NCBI RefSeq assembly: GCF_041296385.1
Contig: NW_027184085.1
Span: 7,125,301-7,189,300, forward strand
Length of the DNA stretch: 64,000 bases
Reading direction: 5' to 3'
From: Aphelocoma coerulescens
Lineage: Eukaryota; Chordata; Aves; Passeriformes; Corvidae
In this document: positions 1-12,300 of the stretch, one piece after another
How the letters are laid out: every line of letters begins with the position of its first letter
How positions within the stretch are numbered: the first letter of the stretch is position 1
Program-made: the position numbers and the translations under genes
Notes under the pieces: model-generated
What the model saw: the letters and a program-made list of their open reading frames with translations, nothing else
The model's database searches: none
Told to the model about the DNA's origin: nothing

Positions 1-3000
1 CCTCCCACAGAAACAACAGAAAACCTAACAAACAAATAAAACACAAAAGTCTACAAACAAACAAACACAACATAAATACCCCAACCTGTTTTCTTTCCTA
101 GGGATACTTTTTTTCTCACTTCCCCATCAACCTCAACAAAAATAGGTTTTATTGACTTCGATGTGAAGCTCTAGCCCTCTTTAGATTCTCCAAACTTTCT
201 GCTGTGCTGGGAAAGTGCTGAAACTTAATGAGGAATTCTAAGCTCAGTTTTGTTAAATATGGTGACACCTAGGTCTGTCTTGTTCTGTGAAAGAAAGAAT
301 TGGAAAACAGGAAGTGTAGAAGCTTTTGTAAAAGATACCCTAATAGATCTGTGTTTTTCCATCTGAACTCTTTCTTCTCTGATGAATGGTAGATTATTTA
401 GAGGAAGTGTCAAAAAAATCCACAGTAGTGAGGCAGGGAACGAAAAGTTCCCTAACAGCCTTCAGAGTTTAAGTTTAAAAAGGATGGTCTGACCATATGC
501 TCTCCTTTCCACTTTCATTCTTGCCAGAATTGCTGCCAGTGTATATCTGTGGTATCTCATTAATGGAAATGAAAAATGACTAGTTTTGATCCCAGAAAGG
601 TCCAGTAAGGTACAGGGGAAAACCATTCATCTGGTTCAATTAACTCAGGAATTCAAGTTACACCTTTTGAGTATAAAATCCAAAACTATCCTTTGCTCTG
701 AATATAGAGTCCTCAACAAAGCAGAGTCTGGGTGAGTGAGGACAGGAGAAAATAAGCTTCACACTGCCTGTTTTTAAAGTGACAGGTTAAATCCTCAAAG
801 ATGCTGCAACCTACGACTCCCCTTGAGGTCTCCACAGCAGAAAAGTTACCCTACTAAATGCTTAGTTTCTTCTACTTTTCAGGATTTGGACCTTTCTTTC
901 TAGAGAAATCTGTGTTGGTCATGCTGGCTTGAATTCTACTGAAAGGAAGGAAGGTACTGTTTAAGCTTTGAGGACTGAATGAGAGATGCTTTTTTGTGAC
1001 TCGGTGCATGCAAAGCAAGAATGATAATAACTGTGAGATGTGAGGATGGGTGTAACAGTGTACAAATGTTATGGAAATGTGATCAGTATACACTCAGATG
1101 CCTTTAGTGTGTCTAATTTGTTTATTATATGCATATTTGTAGGTTTTTGGCTACATCCAGTGTAATATGCACTTACAAATAGTTTTGGTTTTGGGGCTTT
1201 TTTTCCCCATTGGGAGATTTAGCATCAACGGTAGTGTTGGATACATTTTGGTGTTACGGATTTCATTGAAATTCTCTTACTGTGAATTCTTATTCCCTTA
1301 TCTGGGATAGGATTTGCCAAGAAGGACTTCTCTGAAGTACTTTTCAGTGATTCACTCTCACATTCTCTATCAGCAGTTTATCCAGTTTCAAGAAATGTTG
1401 GGCAGAGAAGTGGAACCATGAAAATTACCTCGTGGACAATTTGTTGCTGTTGCTGTTGTTATTTTTGCCTAAGATTCTATTAGAGTTAAATTTGCTATGA
1501 CAGCTGGAGGTCTAATCTTTTGGATAGAAACTGCCAGATTTGAATATAACTATTGTAAAGAGGGAGATGAAAATACAAATCTGAGGGTTAAATCTCTGAT
1601 GGTGAATCTTATCTCAGTGGCTGAATGCACCCATAGTAGCCCTGTGAAAATTGTTTCACTTTCCTTGTTAATCAAAAAACAAACAGACAAAAAACAGTGA
1701 TGATGGGGAATTGAAGGCTGAAATGATTGCCTTATAAAATAATAATAAAAAAGGAAAGGGAAAATCTCCCAAGCTCCTATTAAAATCACAGGTTTAAAAC
1801 AATACTAGGATTTCATCAGGGCAACCAGATCTGAAAGTCCAGTTTTTTATTGATATGCTAATGTGAGAAGCTCACAATTAAATGGAACTCACTATTCCTA
1901 AGTTCTACATGTTCAATTAAAAAGGTCCAGCACGGAACCTGAAGCCTCTTCTTAATTTATAAAATATTTTCAGTAATGAAAGTCCAGTAGTTATTCAGTT
2001 CTTTCAAAGGAAAACTTAAAGCAGAGAACAGAGCGTCAGCATCCCATACTTTTCAAGGAATTTTCATGTCAGTTTTCTGAAATAGCCACCCCAGCTCAGC
2101 ACTGTCATTAAATATGATTGGAGGGGAAAAAAGAAAGATTTTTTTTTTTTTTTTCTCTGTTCTTTTCCTTAAAGGTCTGGATAGATCACAGGAGTGACTT
2201 ACCCCCTCTATTTCTTCATGATAGGGCAAGGGTTCTCTAAACCCTCCTGATTCTGGAAGAAAAGGTGATAATGAAACGAGATAAATTAAAGCAACCTAAG
2301 CCAAAAAAATGTTTGTTTTTATATTACACTTACAAAAGAGCAGTTTAGAATGGTAACTGAAGGATTGAAATTGCCAGTATTTTATATCATGATATATCAA
2401 AGTATTTAGGATGTGTGAGATCATTAAATATAACTAGATTGAGTGAAGTTGACAGAACCATTAAGATAAGCCCGCTGGTTCAGATAGTTGAAAATATGTA
2501 CCACAGCCGTTTGCTAGAATGAGTGGTGCATGTTCATTTACCCAGCCTCTAATGTGAAAATAAGGGTAATAATTTTCCCATTATCTTAAAATATTATCAG
2601 GATAAAATCTCTTAAAGTCCAGATGCCATGTTGTCAAGATATCAAATCCGTATTGTCTTTGTGATTTTCTTTTCACCTGACAATGTTCTCTTTCATTTTG
2701 TTATTCCATTTAAAGTGAAAGATCTCCAAAACAATCAGCATTGCCTCATATATGTTTCTTTCGACATTTTTAAATTTAAGTGTTCCACTTTATTTTCTTT
2801 GCAAAATCCTTGCTCTTGCATCACGTTCCAAATAGAATGACCTGTGAATTCTGAGGTTCACAAGTTCTGCTTTTAAATGTAGTACTTTAGGTTAGTAATC
2901 AGAGACTATTTTGAAAATGTGGTGCCTACAGTACATATGAATATGCTAATCAGCTAAACTTAATAGTTCTCATTTGTATTAATTCAAATTAGGTGGCTGT

Positions 3001-4736
3001 ACTTTCCACCAAATATTTTCCTCAGTATTTATTAGAGAAATCAAAATCTCTTTCCACCCATAATAAGTCCTAATATTTCATCTTAACAGTTTAAAGGGCG
3101 TGTTTTACTTTAGCTTAATATAATTTCATTGAACAAAATTGGATCTAAAGGCAATATAAAGTTACAATTTGGTCCATGTGAAATAATAAAAATGTGCTTT
3201 AAATTTTACATGAATTTGCTATTTTGGTTTGTGCATTTCAATTAAACCTCTCTTGTAATCCAAATGGTAGAACATACTTTGTGTTCATTTGGTCCTGTAG
3301 AAAGTGTATCCAGCTGTGTTCCTGGTGCCTTCCTCCCTGTAGCCATCGCCCTTTCTTAAATCTCAGTCTCAACTTACTCCCATGAAGAAAGATCAGGATT
3401 TTTCTGCTTACTCAGACAAGTCTTGTATGCATCTTGCAGTGCCTGGAAATGAAACCATGTGGGATTGGATGTGCCCAGCTTTTGAAGTAAGGGTTGGTAA
3501 ACACTCAAAACAACCTGGGCTTGTTCTTTCCTAGGTGGCCTGTGGACCCTGAAACTGGAGCTGTTCCTCCTTCGAGTTTCCTTATTGAACACCCAGAGAG
3601 CCCTAGAGTTGAGGTGAAGCCCAAAGAGAAAATTTGTAAGAACTATGTAGAGGAACCACCTCTGTTTTTCTAAGCACAGCAGCTTGCCAGAACATGCCCA
3701 AGTCTCTTATGATCTTTGTCCACATAAATTTGTTATTAATAGCAAAAATATTTTTGGTGTTAGTAACTTTCTCTTTTCTGTGTGAAAACAATAGGAAAGC
3801 TCTTTACTATATCATCCTTCAGAATTATATTATCTCAGGGTCACGTGCCAGCCATTCTCTTCTGAAGTAGAAAAATATAAGGGAGTTTACCATTAGTATT
3901 CAGAATATTTGCAGCATGCCAATGGAGTTCATGATGAAGAGAAAGATCTGAGTTGAAGGTAGCTGTTTCCACCCTCAACAGAAATGAGATACAGTTTTTA
4001 TGGGGCACCATGACTGCCATATCTATGTCTACACTCTCCAAAATATCCCCAGCCTCATGTGTGACTTGGCTAAAAGGGCCAGCTATTCTTTGATTTTTAT
4101 TCAGTTCCTAATTGCACAGTGGAATCCCCTATCTGATGGGCCCATACGCACTGTTGTAATTAAGATGATTAATAATATATGTTCTGCAGAGAAATAGCTG
4201 AGAGTAGTTTCCAAGGCTTGAAGCCTTGAAGCCTTGAACTTCTTTTGCAGCTTTGAATCTAGCTTTAGACTTGATGGCTTAAAAACTACTCATTCTGTGT
4301 TCAGTAGAACTAATGAAGCCTGATTTTCGCTGGCATTGTGTCTCATGGCTAGACCGTGCTGTGTCAGGGAAGGTGCAAACCCTGGTCCTGGGGCTGAGAT
4401 GTTCAAAACCACATTCCTTCTGTGTGGGCTCTTTAGAGTCTAATGAGAGTGGGCTCATGCTGCAGCCTGTCTTTAGTGGCTCTGCTCATAGAGTGTTTCT
4501 CTGCTACTCAGATGCCTCTTTTCTGAAGCTCATAGTAATTTAATATCCTTGACACCTCCAACCCTCAGCTAAATTTGATTGAAATGAGCTAATCAGTCTG
4601 TAAAGTGAGACAGACAGACAAATAGTCAGAGATGAGTGTGCTTTTTGACCATGATAAGCCTCATTTCCTTCAGAAACCTGGGTGAAAAGAATAAAATCCA
4701 TGATGCTTTCGGTTTAATTTTGGTTTTTGTTGTTTT
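1..4736. other. AT-rich non-coding stretch, no gene seen
   Basis: No gene or young transposon is recognised. The first 80 bases are A-rich with CAAA and ACAAA runs. A short GTT/GCT-rich patch lies near 1440-1460, a run of 16 T at 2139-2154, and three 8-bp tandem units (CCTTGAAG-like) at 4216-4238. Open frames of 60-80 codons on both strands lack family motifs and fit chance in AT-rich DNA. Confidence 0.6.
2139..2154. repeat. Poly-T tract
   Basis: Sixteen uninterrupted T. Seen directly. It could be a simple mononucleotide repeat or the tail of an old minus-strand insertion, but no element body is recognisable beside it. Confidence 0.9.
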
Positions 4737-4737
4737 C

Positions 4738-4974
4738 TTTTTTTTTTTTTCCCAGGGCAAACTAACCCCAGCACTAAAAGCAGAGCAACCCTGACGTCAG
4801 ACTTCAGGGAAAAAGAAAGGGGCAAGCTATTCCAGGGGGGAAAAAATCAAGGAAAGAGGAGGAAAGAGGGTTTTGTTCGATTTTTTTTTCCCCTTTTTAA
4901 CTGCAGTAGAAATCAAACTCCAGAGCTTTAATGGAAAAAATCTCACTTTTTTTTTTTTTTTTTTTTTTTTTTTT
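4738..4974. repeat. Two poly-T tracts flanking purine-rich DNA
   Basis: A T run near 4738-4750 and an uninterrupted run of 28 T at 4947-4974, the longest homopolymer in the window. Between them the sequence is purine-rich and includes a TGACGTCA-like site (cctgacgtcagac, about 4790-4802), which matches a CRE/ATF half-palindrome. Immediately after the long T run there is a GAAGAA/GAGGAG-rich patch. The homopolymers are direct observation; a regulatory role for the CRE-like site is inference. Confidence 0.75.
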
Positions 4975-5099
4975 CTGAGAAGAAGAAGAAGATGGGAGAG
5001 AGGAGGAGAAAAAAGAAAGCTAAGCGACTGTCAGATCAGCTCAGGATCTCCATTAGAATGCAGAGTGCTCCAGAGTAATTACAAAACAGCTGTAATGGA

Positions 5100-5330
5100 A
5101 AATTGGTAGTCAAACCCATTTTCCACCAACTAGAACGGTGAATGGGCTCCATTATGTTCCTAATTCTCATTAACTTAATTTGCATAGGAAACAATGAAGG
5201 AATACCTAATGAGTTAGACTCAGCTAGCAGCAGATCGATACCCCTGTGAACAGGGGTTCGACCCATAATTACAGGACATGTGGCAAAGCCGGAATGTTTC
5301 TCCTCTTACATAGGGGAGATGGAAAGGTTG
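5100..5330. promoter_or_regulatory. Candidate conserved non-coding element with POU and SOX motifs
   Basis: The composition differs from the flanks. It holds TAATTA-type homeodomain cores, a perfect octamer ATTTGCAT at 5178-5185, and a SOX-type AACAATG at 5190-5196 only four bases further on. A perfect 7-bp inverted repeat (CCCCTGT, GA loop, ACAGGGG) lies at 5241-5256. Closely spaced POU and SOX sites are known from vertebrate neural and stem-cell enhancers. Conservation itself cannot be seen from one sequence, so the enhancer call is inference. Confidence 0.35.
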
Positions 5331-6284
5331 GCCTCGCTGTTGTTATTTATTTAAAAGCTGGAAATGTGGTGCCTACAGGGGCAGGAATTTGTTGCTGTTT
5401 GGAGCTGGGAGGGAGGGAGGGTTAGTTTTTTTCTTTCTCACTTTGTTCTGTGGCTTTTTAGGAAGAAATTTATTATTTGACTTCTTCTGCCTTAAAGAAG
5501 CAAATACTTAAAATCTGATCTTGTGTCCAAAGTTTAATAGCTGGGATGTGCTGATGCTGTACACTGAGGGCTGCAGCCAGCACACTCTCTGCATGTGTTC
5601 TGGGCCAACTAAAACCTGCACAAATACACATCATGTGTCATCATGCCCCAGACTTTGAGCCCAGCCAAAAGGCAGAGCTTGCTCACCTGGGCTCAGCTCT
5701 GTGCAAACACAATCACATGGTATTAGAGAACCAACAGATGTAAGTACTGCTGGTTCAGGGTGTGTGTGTGTCTCTATGCAGTGTAATCTGGGCAAGGTCT
5801 CTGTTCAATTCCCGTTCTTGGCAGCCTGGCCCTATTTGAAGACTTGGGCATCTGCATTCAGCTCTTTGGCCCTTAACTCCTGCATGTGGGACAAGGATAG
5901 CAAATCCCTGCTCTTGTTTAGACCCTATGCTGTGTGGGGAAGGCTCTGGATGATCCAAAAAGTAAGGTAATCTGAATGAGGAATATTTACTCTGACAAGT
6001 AAGGACTGGGAGCAAGGTGGAATGCTGCTGCTTCTGTAAATTAAGACAATTTTTCTATTTTTCCTGATTTGTCAATCCTAGACCACAGTAGCTAGATCAT
6101 GCATATAGATATCAATACAGTTACTGGAAATGGTTGAATCTGTCCCAATGGTCTCACAGCTTAATTTAGTATCTATTGTTCTTTCTGAGTGAAATTTCCC
6201 TTGTGAAGAAGACTTTTTGAGAAAAAAAGAAAAAGGAGAAATTCCAAAAACCGCATTATGTGAGTCCTCAAAAGAGTTTTAAAT
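5331..6284. other. Non-coding stretch with a short TG repeat
   Basis: No gene is recognised. A short TG microsatellite lies at 5759-5771. Overlapping open frames of 86-89 codons on opposite strands around 5700-6015 have no recognisable domain and look like chance. Confidence 0.5.
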
Positions 6285-6384
6285 TAATGTTACCATATTT
6301 TTGTATGTACTGCAGCTGTGCAGTCCTCACAATGCCAGAGGGAACATGCTGTGGCAGATTCTGTAAGAAATGAATAAAAAGAAA

Positions 6385-6520
6385 AAGTGCCTGCCTTAAC
6401 AAGCTCACAATCTACCCAGATCGGGAAAACAGAGGAAATCGTCCCATTCCCCTTTTCACAAACAGAAACCTGAGTCACTGAATGATTCAGTGACAAGTCC
6501 AATGTCAGACTCAACTTCAG
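6385..6520 (-). repeat. MIR-like ancient SINE relic (antisense)
   Basis: The stretch reading tccccttttcac, aacagaaacctgagtcactg, agtgacaagtcca follows the order of the antisense MIR core (CCCCATTTTACAGATGAGGAAACTGAG, then AAGTGACTTGCCCAAGG) with many substitutions. A sentence-like 'aacaagctcacaatctac' just upstream, near 6397-6414, resembles text found in old amniote repeats. The match is from memory of the family and is too diverged to subfamily-type by eye. Confidence 0.4.
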
Positions 6521-7559
6521 TTTGATGATTTATTACTGCAACATCTTTCATGTATTATATATGTAAAATTTATAGGATGCATAGATTTTGGTGTCCCACT
6601 GTGCTAATTTTTTCCATATGACATAAGAGAAAGGAGGTGGCACTATGAAGGCACTGTGCTGTGAAGGCATGCCCTAGCTGCACGACGCTCTAGCAGACAC
6701 TGTGTTCATAGGACCTAAGGAAACCTTTGGGCTCATGTCAAGACTGTAAGTAAAGGTTGGGTGTTGGAAAAGGCTTTTAGCTTAAAAATCATTGTGTCCT
6801 AGAGTGGATGAGTAATTGTAGAGTTGTGAGATCTTCAGGAATGGGAATAACTGGGAAAGCATCTCCCTTAGATAATATGTTACATGACAGGGAAGGGTAA
6901 CAGGTTTCTCTTAATGGAGTGGGGAGCTTCTGCAGACCCAAAGGAGCAGTGAGGTGACCAAAGAGTTCTGCTTCATTTCCCCATGGCAGGGGTCAGCAGG
7001 TGGCACTCACACACAGCCTCAGGAGGTGCCAGTGCCACTGGAGTAGTGGCAAGTTTCTCTTTTTAGAAATGCTGCATCATTCTTAGATCTTTGCTGCAGT
7101 TCCTTTGTGGGAAGCTGTGGCAAACAGCTCAGGAAGGGGTTTTTCTTGTCATAGCATTTCTGACTTAACACAGAACTGCACTTTGGGAAGTGGTTTGGAG
7201 TCCCTGAAAGCCAGATGGTCCAAACTCTAATTTGCTAAGTTCTGTTAAATAAGTAGCATATAGAATATCAATACATTATCAAGCTGAGCCCTTATATAGA
7301 GTCATGAGTTCCTCCTTCGGTTGCAAGACCAAGATATGTGCAAGACCAAGATATCTGCTTGAAATGAGAAGTAGCACTGTTCAACGCTACTCAATCTCTT
7401 TAAAAACCCTCCTGGATGTTTTCTTTGCAAATGCTTATTATTGTCCAATTTCTCATCTGTTTTAAAATAGAGAATCTTCTTGGAAGCCATCAGTACTTTT
7501 TTTTCCCAGTTGATGTGCTGGTGGTATGGGATGATTGTAAGTTTGTAGCTGTGTAAAGA
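6521..7559. other. Non-coding stretch with a 17-bp tandem duplication
   Basis: No gene is recognised. A 17-bp unit, GCAAGACCAAGATATGT, is duplicated with one difference at 7323-7339 and 7340-7356. The remainder is unremarkable single-copy DNA. Confidence 0.5.
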
Positions 7560-7685
7560 AGGTACAACAATACTCTGGGCCTCTGGAGACCTGAGGTTCA
7601 TCTCCTGTGTAACTGACTTAGTGAGGGTCCTTGGCCAACTGATTTTGTCATCCTTTGCTCCCCATCTCCTTTCCAATAGTTTTTC
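7560..7685 (+). repeat. MIR-like ancient SINE relic
   Basis: The plus strand reads ctctggagacctgaggttc, then ctgacttagtgagggtccttggccaactgat, then ctccccatctcc. This follows the MIR order: overdue 'GGAGACCTGGGTTC', 'CTGACTTGCTGTGTGACCTTGGGCAAGTCACT', 'CCCCATCTGTAAAA'. It underlies most of the middle of a 149-codon minus-strand open frame (7302-7751), so that frame should not be called a gene on length alone. Confidence 0.5.
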
Positions 7686-8143
7686 ATCTTCTCTGTTCAG
7701 ATATCTCTGCTTCATGTTCTCACTCATCCTTTCTTTATCTGATTTCACCACAGCAAATAGAAAAAATAATCACAATAATTTAAAATACATTATTCTAGGT
7801 TTTGATTGAGCACAAAAGCCTTTTATCCAGCATTAGACTGTCAGCTTTGATTTGAAGGAACTCTAAGCAATCACTGCAGTTAAAAAGTTTATGGAAACCA
7901 AAAGACCAATCTTTCTGCAAGACAAAACCCTGAATTCACCCTTCACTGGTTAAACTAAAGTCAGGATCAATGGCTAGTACTTGAGAATTTCATTCTGAAT
8001 TATTGTTGCTTTGTATGACTAGTTACATTTGTTTAATTAAAGTAACACATCTGTACAGTAAATAGCCTGTGATCGGGCAGTAACATAATACTGTACAAGT
8101 GCAGCAGTAATTGGATAATGTAATGAAATGCATGACAGTTTGC

Positions 8144-8162
8144 TTTTTTTTTTTTTTTTTTT
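8144..8162. repeat. Poly-T tract
   Basis: Nineteen uninterrupted T, seen directly, followed by AAGAAAATATAATG. No insertion body or flanking duplication is recognised. Confidence 0.9.
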
Positions 8163-9300
8163 AAGAAAATATAATGAGATTTCATCATTTTATACACACA
8201 GGTAATTAGTTCTTAGAAATACGGGTAGAGTAAATTATCTGCAGATTTGAACTGTCAGCAAGTATTTTATATGGCCCAGCTGAAGAGGTAAAAATGTTCT
8301 GTTTTAAATCTCTTGAAATTCAAACCAAAATGAGGCCAGTATGAAATTAAGGTACTAGTAAGAGCTGAAAGGATTCAGCTTATTTCAGGCCATCTGCCAT
8401 AATGCCTACCAAGCTTGCGGGTGAATTTGTGTAGGTGACAGCATGTTTCCCACTGCCTGAGTAGCATTGCACACAACTGCAAGCCATCACCCATCCAGGT
8501 CACTGTACATGAGATTCCTTTTCTTTAGACTTCTCAGATTAACTTCTTTTAAAGCCAATTCACCAAATGTGCCACAATTTGGAGACACTTCCCATAAGCG
8601 GATGTTTCAAACCCAGGTGTTTGTGGTAATAGGAATATGTGTAGAAGAAAGGTGCCAGGTTCTGGTCTGGAGCTGCAGTCAGTGCAGGCCTGCTTCTGTG
8701 CTAATACTGAATCTCTGTTCCTCACCTTTGGAAAATTAATGCCGTTCCCTTTATGTGTCACGATCACGTTCTGGTAGGGAAGGGTGAAGAGGGAGATAAA
8801 ACACGTTAGCATAGGTTAACATTCAGAGGGTTTGGCAGGCAGGATCAGAAGTCAGGGGATGTGACTGCCTGCATTGTGTCCTGAAAACCATCCATCTTCC
8901 TGCTCAGACAGTCCTGATGTTTAATTGATACATTTCCGCCTTCCCCCTTGTTGTTAATATTTAAGCAGGTGAGCACAGCGGGCTATGGGCTGCTTGCAGT
9001 AGCCAGGTGGCCCTGTCAGCAGCCTGCTGCACTGATCACCTCCCCTGAAATTTGCATTGCTTTTGTTCTTCTCCTCTGAACGTGCACCAACAGCCCCAAT
9101 TTGAAAATGCAAACAAACAAACATATATCTAAACTTTCTTTGAAGGAAACCTAACCCCCTTGAAGAAAGTTCTGCAGGGCCACCACTAGATTCTTTTATT
9201 CTTCTATTTTTTTTTCTCTCTGCCTTTTTTTTTAGCTTTCACTCTTATTCTCAGTATTGCTTTCTTTCCTTTGTACTTTGATGTTTCTTTGGGGATGTGA

Positions 9301-9373
9301 GAAAGAAAAGCAACAACAAAACAAAGCAAAACAATAACAACAAAAAAGGAAAAAACAAACAAACAAACAAAAC
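9301..9373. repeat. A/C-rich simple repeat (CAAA, CAA units)
   Basis: Imperfect CAA, CAAA and CAAAA units, ending in a perfect run of CAAA units at about 9354-9370. Low-complexity sequence of this kind on the complementary strand accounts for the Phe/Cys-rich 91-codon frame there. Confidence 0.85.
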
Positions 9374-12300
9374 CCAACTCTAAGGAATTTACAGTTTGTA
9401 TTCACATTAACTACATCTGCCAGCAAACATGGGAGAGTGTGGAAAATGAGAAAAAGAAATATAACCCGGAAATCCAGAGGCAGGAAGACTGGGGTACAGG
9501 GAACCATTATCTTTCCCTAGGGTCTCTGTCCTGAGAGCACAGCCTTCCAATCATCCAGAGTAAAAGGCCCTATGCCTGACTTACTGGCTGGATCATTTGC
9601 TCTTCCCCCACCCCACTCTGGCTCTTTTCCAGAGCAGCAACCAGGTTGCAGGCAACTGATATATTTACTCTTGTCTAAGGGACAGCTGGTTCAGGCCAAG
9701 AGCCTCCAGCGTTTAGCGGTCAGCTGCTTGGTGCAGAGTTAGATTAATGGAAGTAGTCTGTGGTTAGTGTTTGCCCTGTTATCACTAAAGTGTCTGGGTC
9801 CAAATTCTCCATCGTACAACATTTAGGCCCATAAGAATCTGTCCTACACCAATCTCCTACCACTATAGCTCAACAGCATGGACACTGGACAGGCTTGAGC
9901 TCAAGTCCGCTGTTAGAAATTGTTTCATTTCGTACAGATTTTTTAAAAATATATTTTTATATATATATTGAAAGGGTTAAGAAGGTACCAAAAAGCATGT
10001 TTTACCTAGGGAATGTCATTAAAACCTCTTCTTTGGCAGCCTAGCTGAAATGAAAAGACTGGCCTGAAGCTTTCTCAGATCATTTGACTTTCTCAGTCCA
10101 TTCATGAACATCTCTGAGAAATTCTGAGCCCAAATATAATATTTCCATGCCTGAAACAGTGCATTGTCTTGAAGCTAGTACAGTCATCCACAACTGAGGA
10201 GGTCTGAATTTAAATCACTATAAACACAGAGGGAAGCTAGACTGTGATCCAGCTACTGAGATTACAGCAAGCTTACAGCTATCAGCTTGGCTAAACTTGA
10301 AAGAGCATTTGTGGCTGTGAATGGAAGAAGGTGGCAATCATTCAGGCAATCCAGAATTAGGCACCTGTTTTCCTGAGAAAGGCAACTTTAAGTCAACTGA
10401 CTAGTTTGCATGCATTGTGATCTGAGAACATGAACTCAAATATTTATCTTTTTTTCTTATTGGGCCCTGTACCCTTGATGCATGCTGCAGTTTGATGTAA
10501 AACCTGGTCTTGCTGTGTTCATCGCTCCAGTCATTGTACCCTTTGAAGTTTTAGAGCCCTGTAGAGAGTTAAAATTAATTTCAAAGAGTCCCAGTACCTG
10601 AGATCTCCTGGTACTGAGAGCAAGTATTGTCCAAAGACCTGTGCTCACCCTGACTTCCAGACAGCTAGCTCTATTTCTTCTTCTTCTGTGATTTACCAAA
10701 TATCCTGGTGAATCCTTGTCCTGGCTTATCTAATGATGTGAAAGTCATTGCTCTTATGAATCTACTGGCTGGTTTTGATTTAGTGTGGTTTGGGTTTGTT
10801 TTGGTTTTTTTGTGATTGCATATAGCTTATTGTTTAGCAAAATAGGTTCCCAATATTCCTGTCCTTGTATGACATAAGACGCAGCTTGTAAAATGTTATC
10901 TGACCAAATTCTGTGGACCTACAAGGATGTAAAGACAGCTATAGTTTGTGTAGAATTCCAGATCATGACAAAGATGTTCCCATTGGCATATGAAAGTACA
11001 CAAACCTGGATCAACCAGAATAGTGCAGGATAGAAACAATGTCATTTGGAAAAATCCCAAGTTTTAATCTTCTACCATATTTCTTTGCTTTGTGAAATAG
11101 AGCTTATACTGTTAAGGAGTTGGTCAGTACTAGCAAAAGTTCTCTGACTTCTGTGATTCTTTTGATGGGGCCACAGGTTGTTGAGAAGTAGATGGAAATG
11201 GGCAGGAATTAGCAATCTGTGAGTGGGAAAAAGGAGTGTCCTCCTATAGTGCTGAGTTTGAGGAAACAATGCAGAAAAGACGTTTGATCAATCCAACCTC
11301 TCTTATACGTCTGAACTTTCCTAAGAATTTTTCTTTCATGAGAAATTAGAAATATAGAAATTCTCTGAGAAGCAGACAGCATTTAACTAAGAATATCCAC
11401 TGAAGTGAATATTCATAGCTTTCTTACATATCAGTCAGGGGTGATAATAGTCTCTCAAGCCCTTGAATAGAACAATCATTGTGATTTTATTGTGTGTGTT
11501 TACTGTGTTTATATCAGGGAGCTCAATGTTTGAGCTACAAAACATCACTTTTAGCACAGATCCATTTTATATATCAGGCACTGGACAATCAAAGATTTCT
11601 TTGTATTCATTTTATTACATTCTGCATCCTCTAGTTCTTCGTATGATCACAATTTTGTCTTCACTATGTGCTTTGTCTACAATGAAGCATATTCCCCCAT
11701 TCTTATGTAGGGATGCAGAAGGCATTTTAATAGCCCCGTTTCATCCACAAAGAAAGAAAAATCGTAAAGAGCAAGTGATTTATTTGTATGGACAAAATGG
11801 TTTGATGTTGTTCCTTGTTGACAGACTGATCTGGCCAGAATTACATTCTATTGATAAAACTGTGAAGGAATGCCATTCATCCACCACATGAAGTTAAGGG
11901 ATTGAGGAAAATGAATTTGTCCACAGAACTTTCTTTCCCAAGCTGTCAGATGTCTCTGGAGATTTGAACAGCCTCGTGCTCACATTTGTGTTTACATCTA
12001 CTTTATTTGTTTAACCATTTTGTCCTTACTGGCACACATTTGTATAAATGCAGCAAAAATTGAACAGTCTCTTCCAGCAGTTAGCTACCAAGATCTAATA
12101 TTTGAGAGTTTTATCTTGGTGGGTCTCCAGAATACTTTGCAATTTCCCTATCACTAAGTAAGTAAATCCCTAGAGAACACAGTACTGATTTTTTGAGATT
12201 ATGCAAGATTACCTTTCTCATACACTTAAATACACAATTTAAAGTCTTGTGACCAGTTACTTCCACAACAGATTCTCTCCATGCATGTTGCAATTCTCCA

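Noticed and set aside
5214..5268. tRNA-like boxes (TAGACTCAGCTAG as an A box, GGTTCGACCC as a B box)
   Set aside because: The spacing is plausible, but the T stem does not pair (AGGGG against CATAA), the acceptor stem is absent, and no CCA or SINE tail follows.
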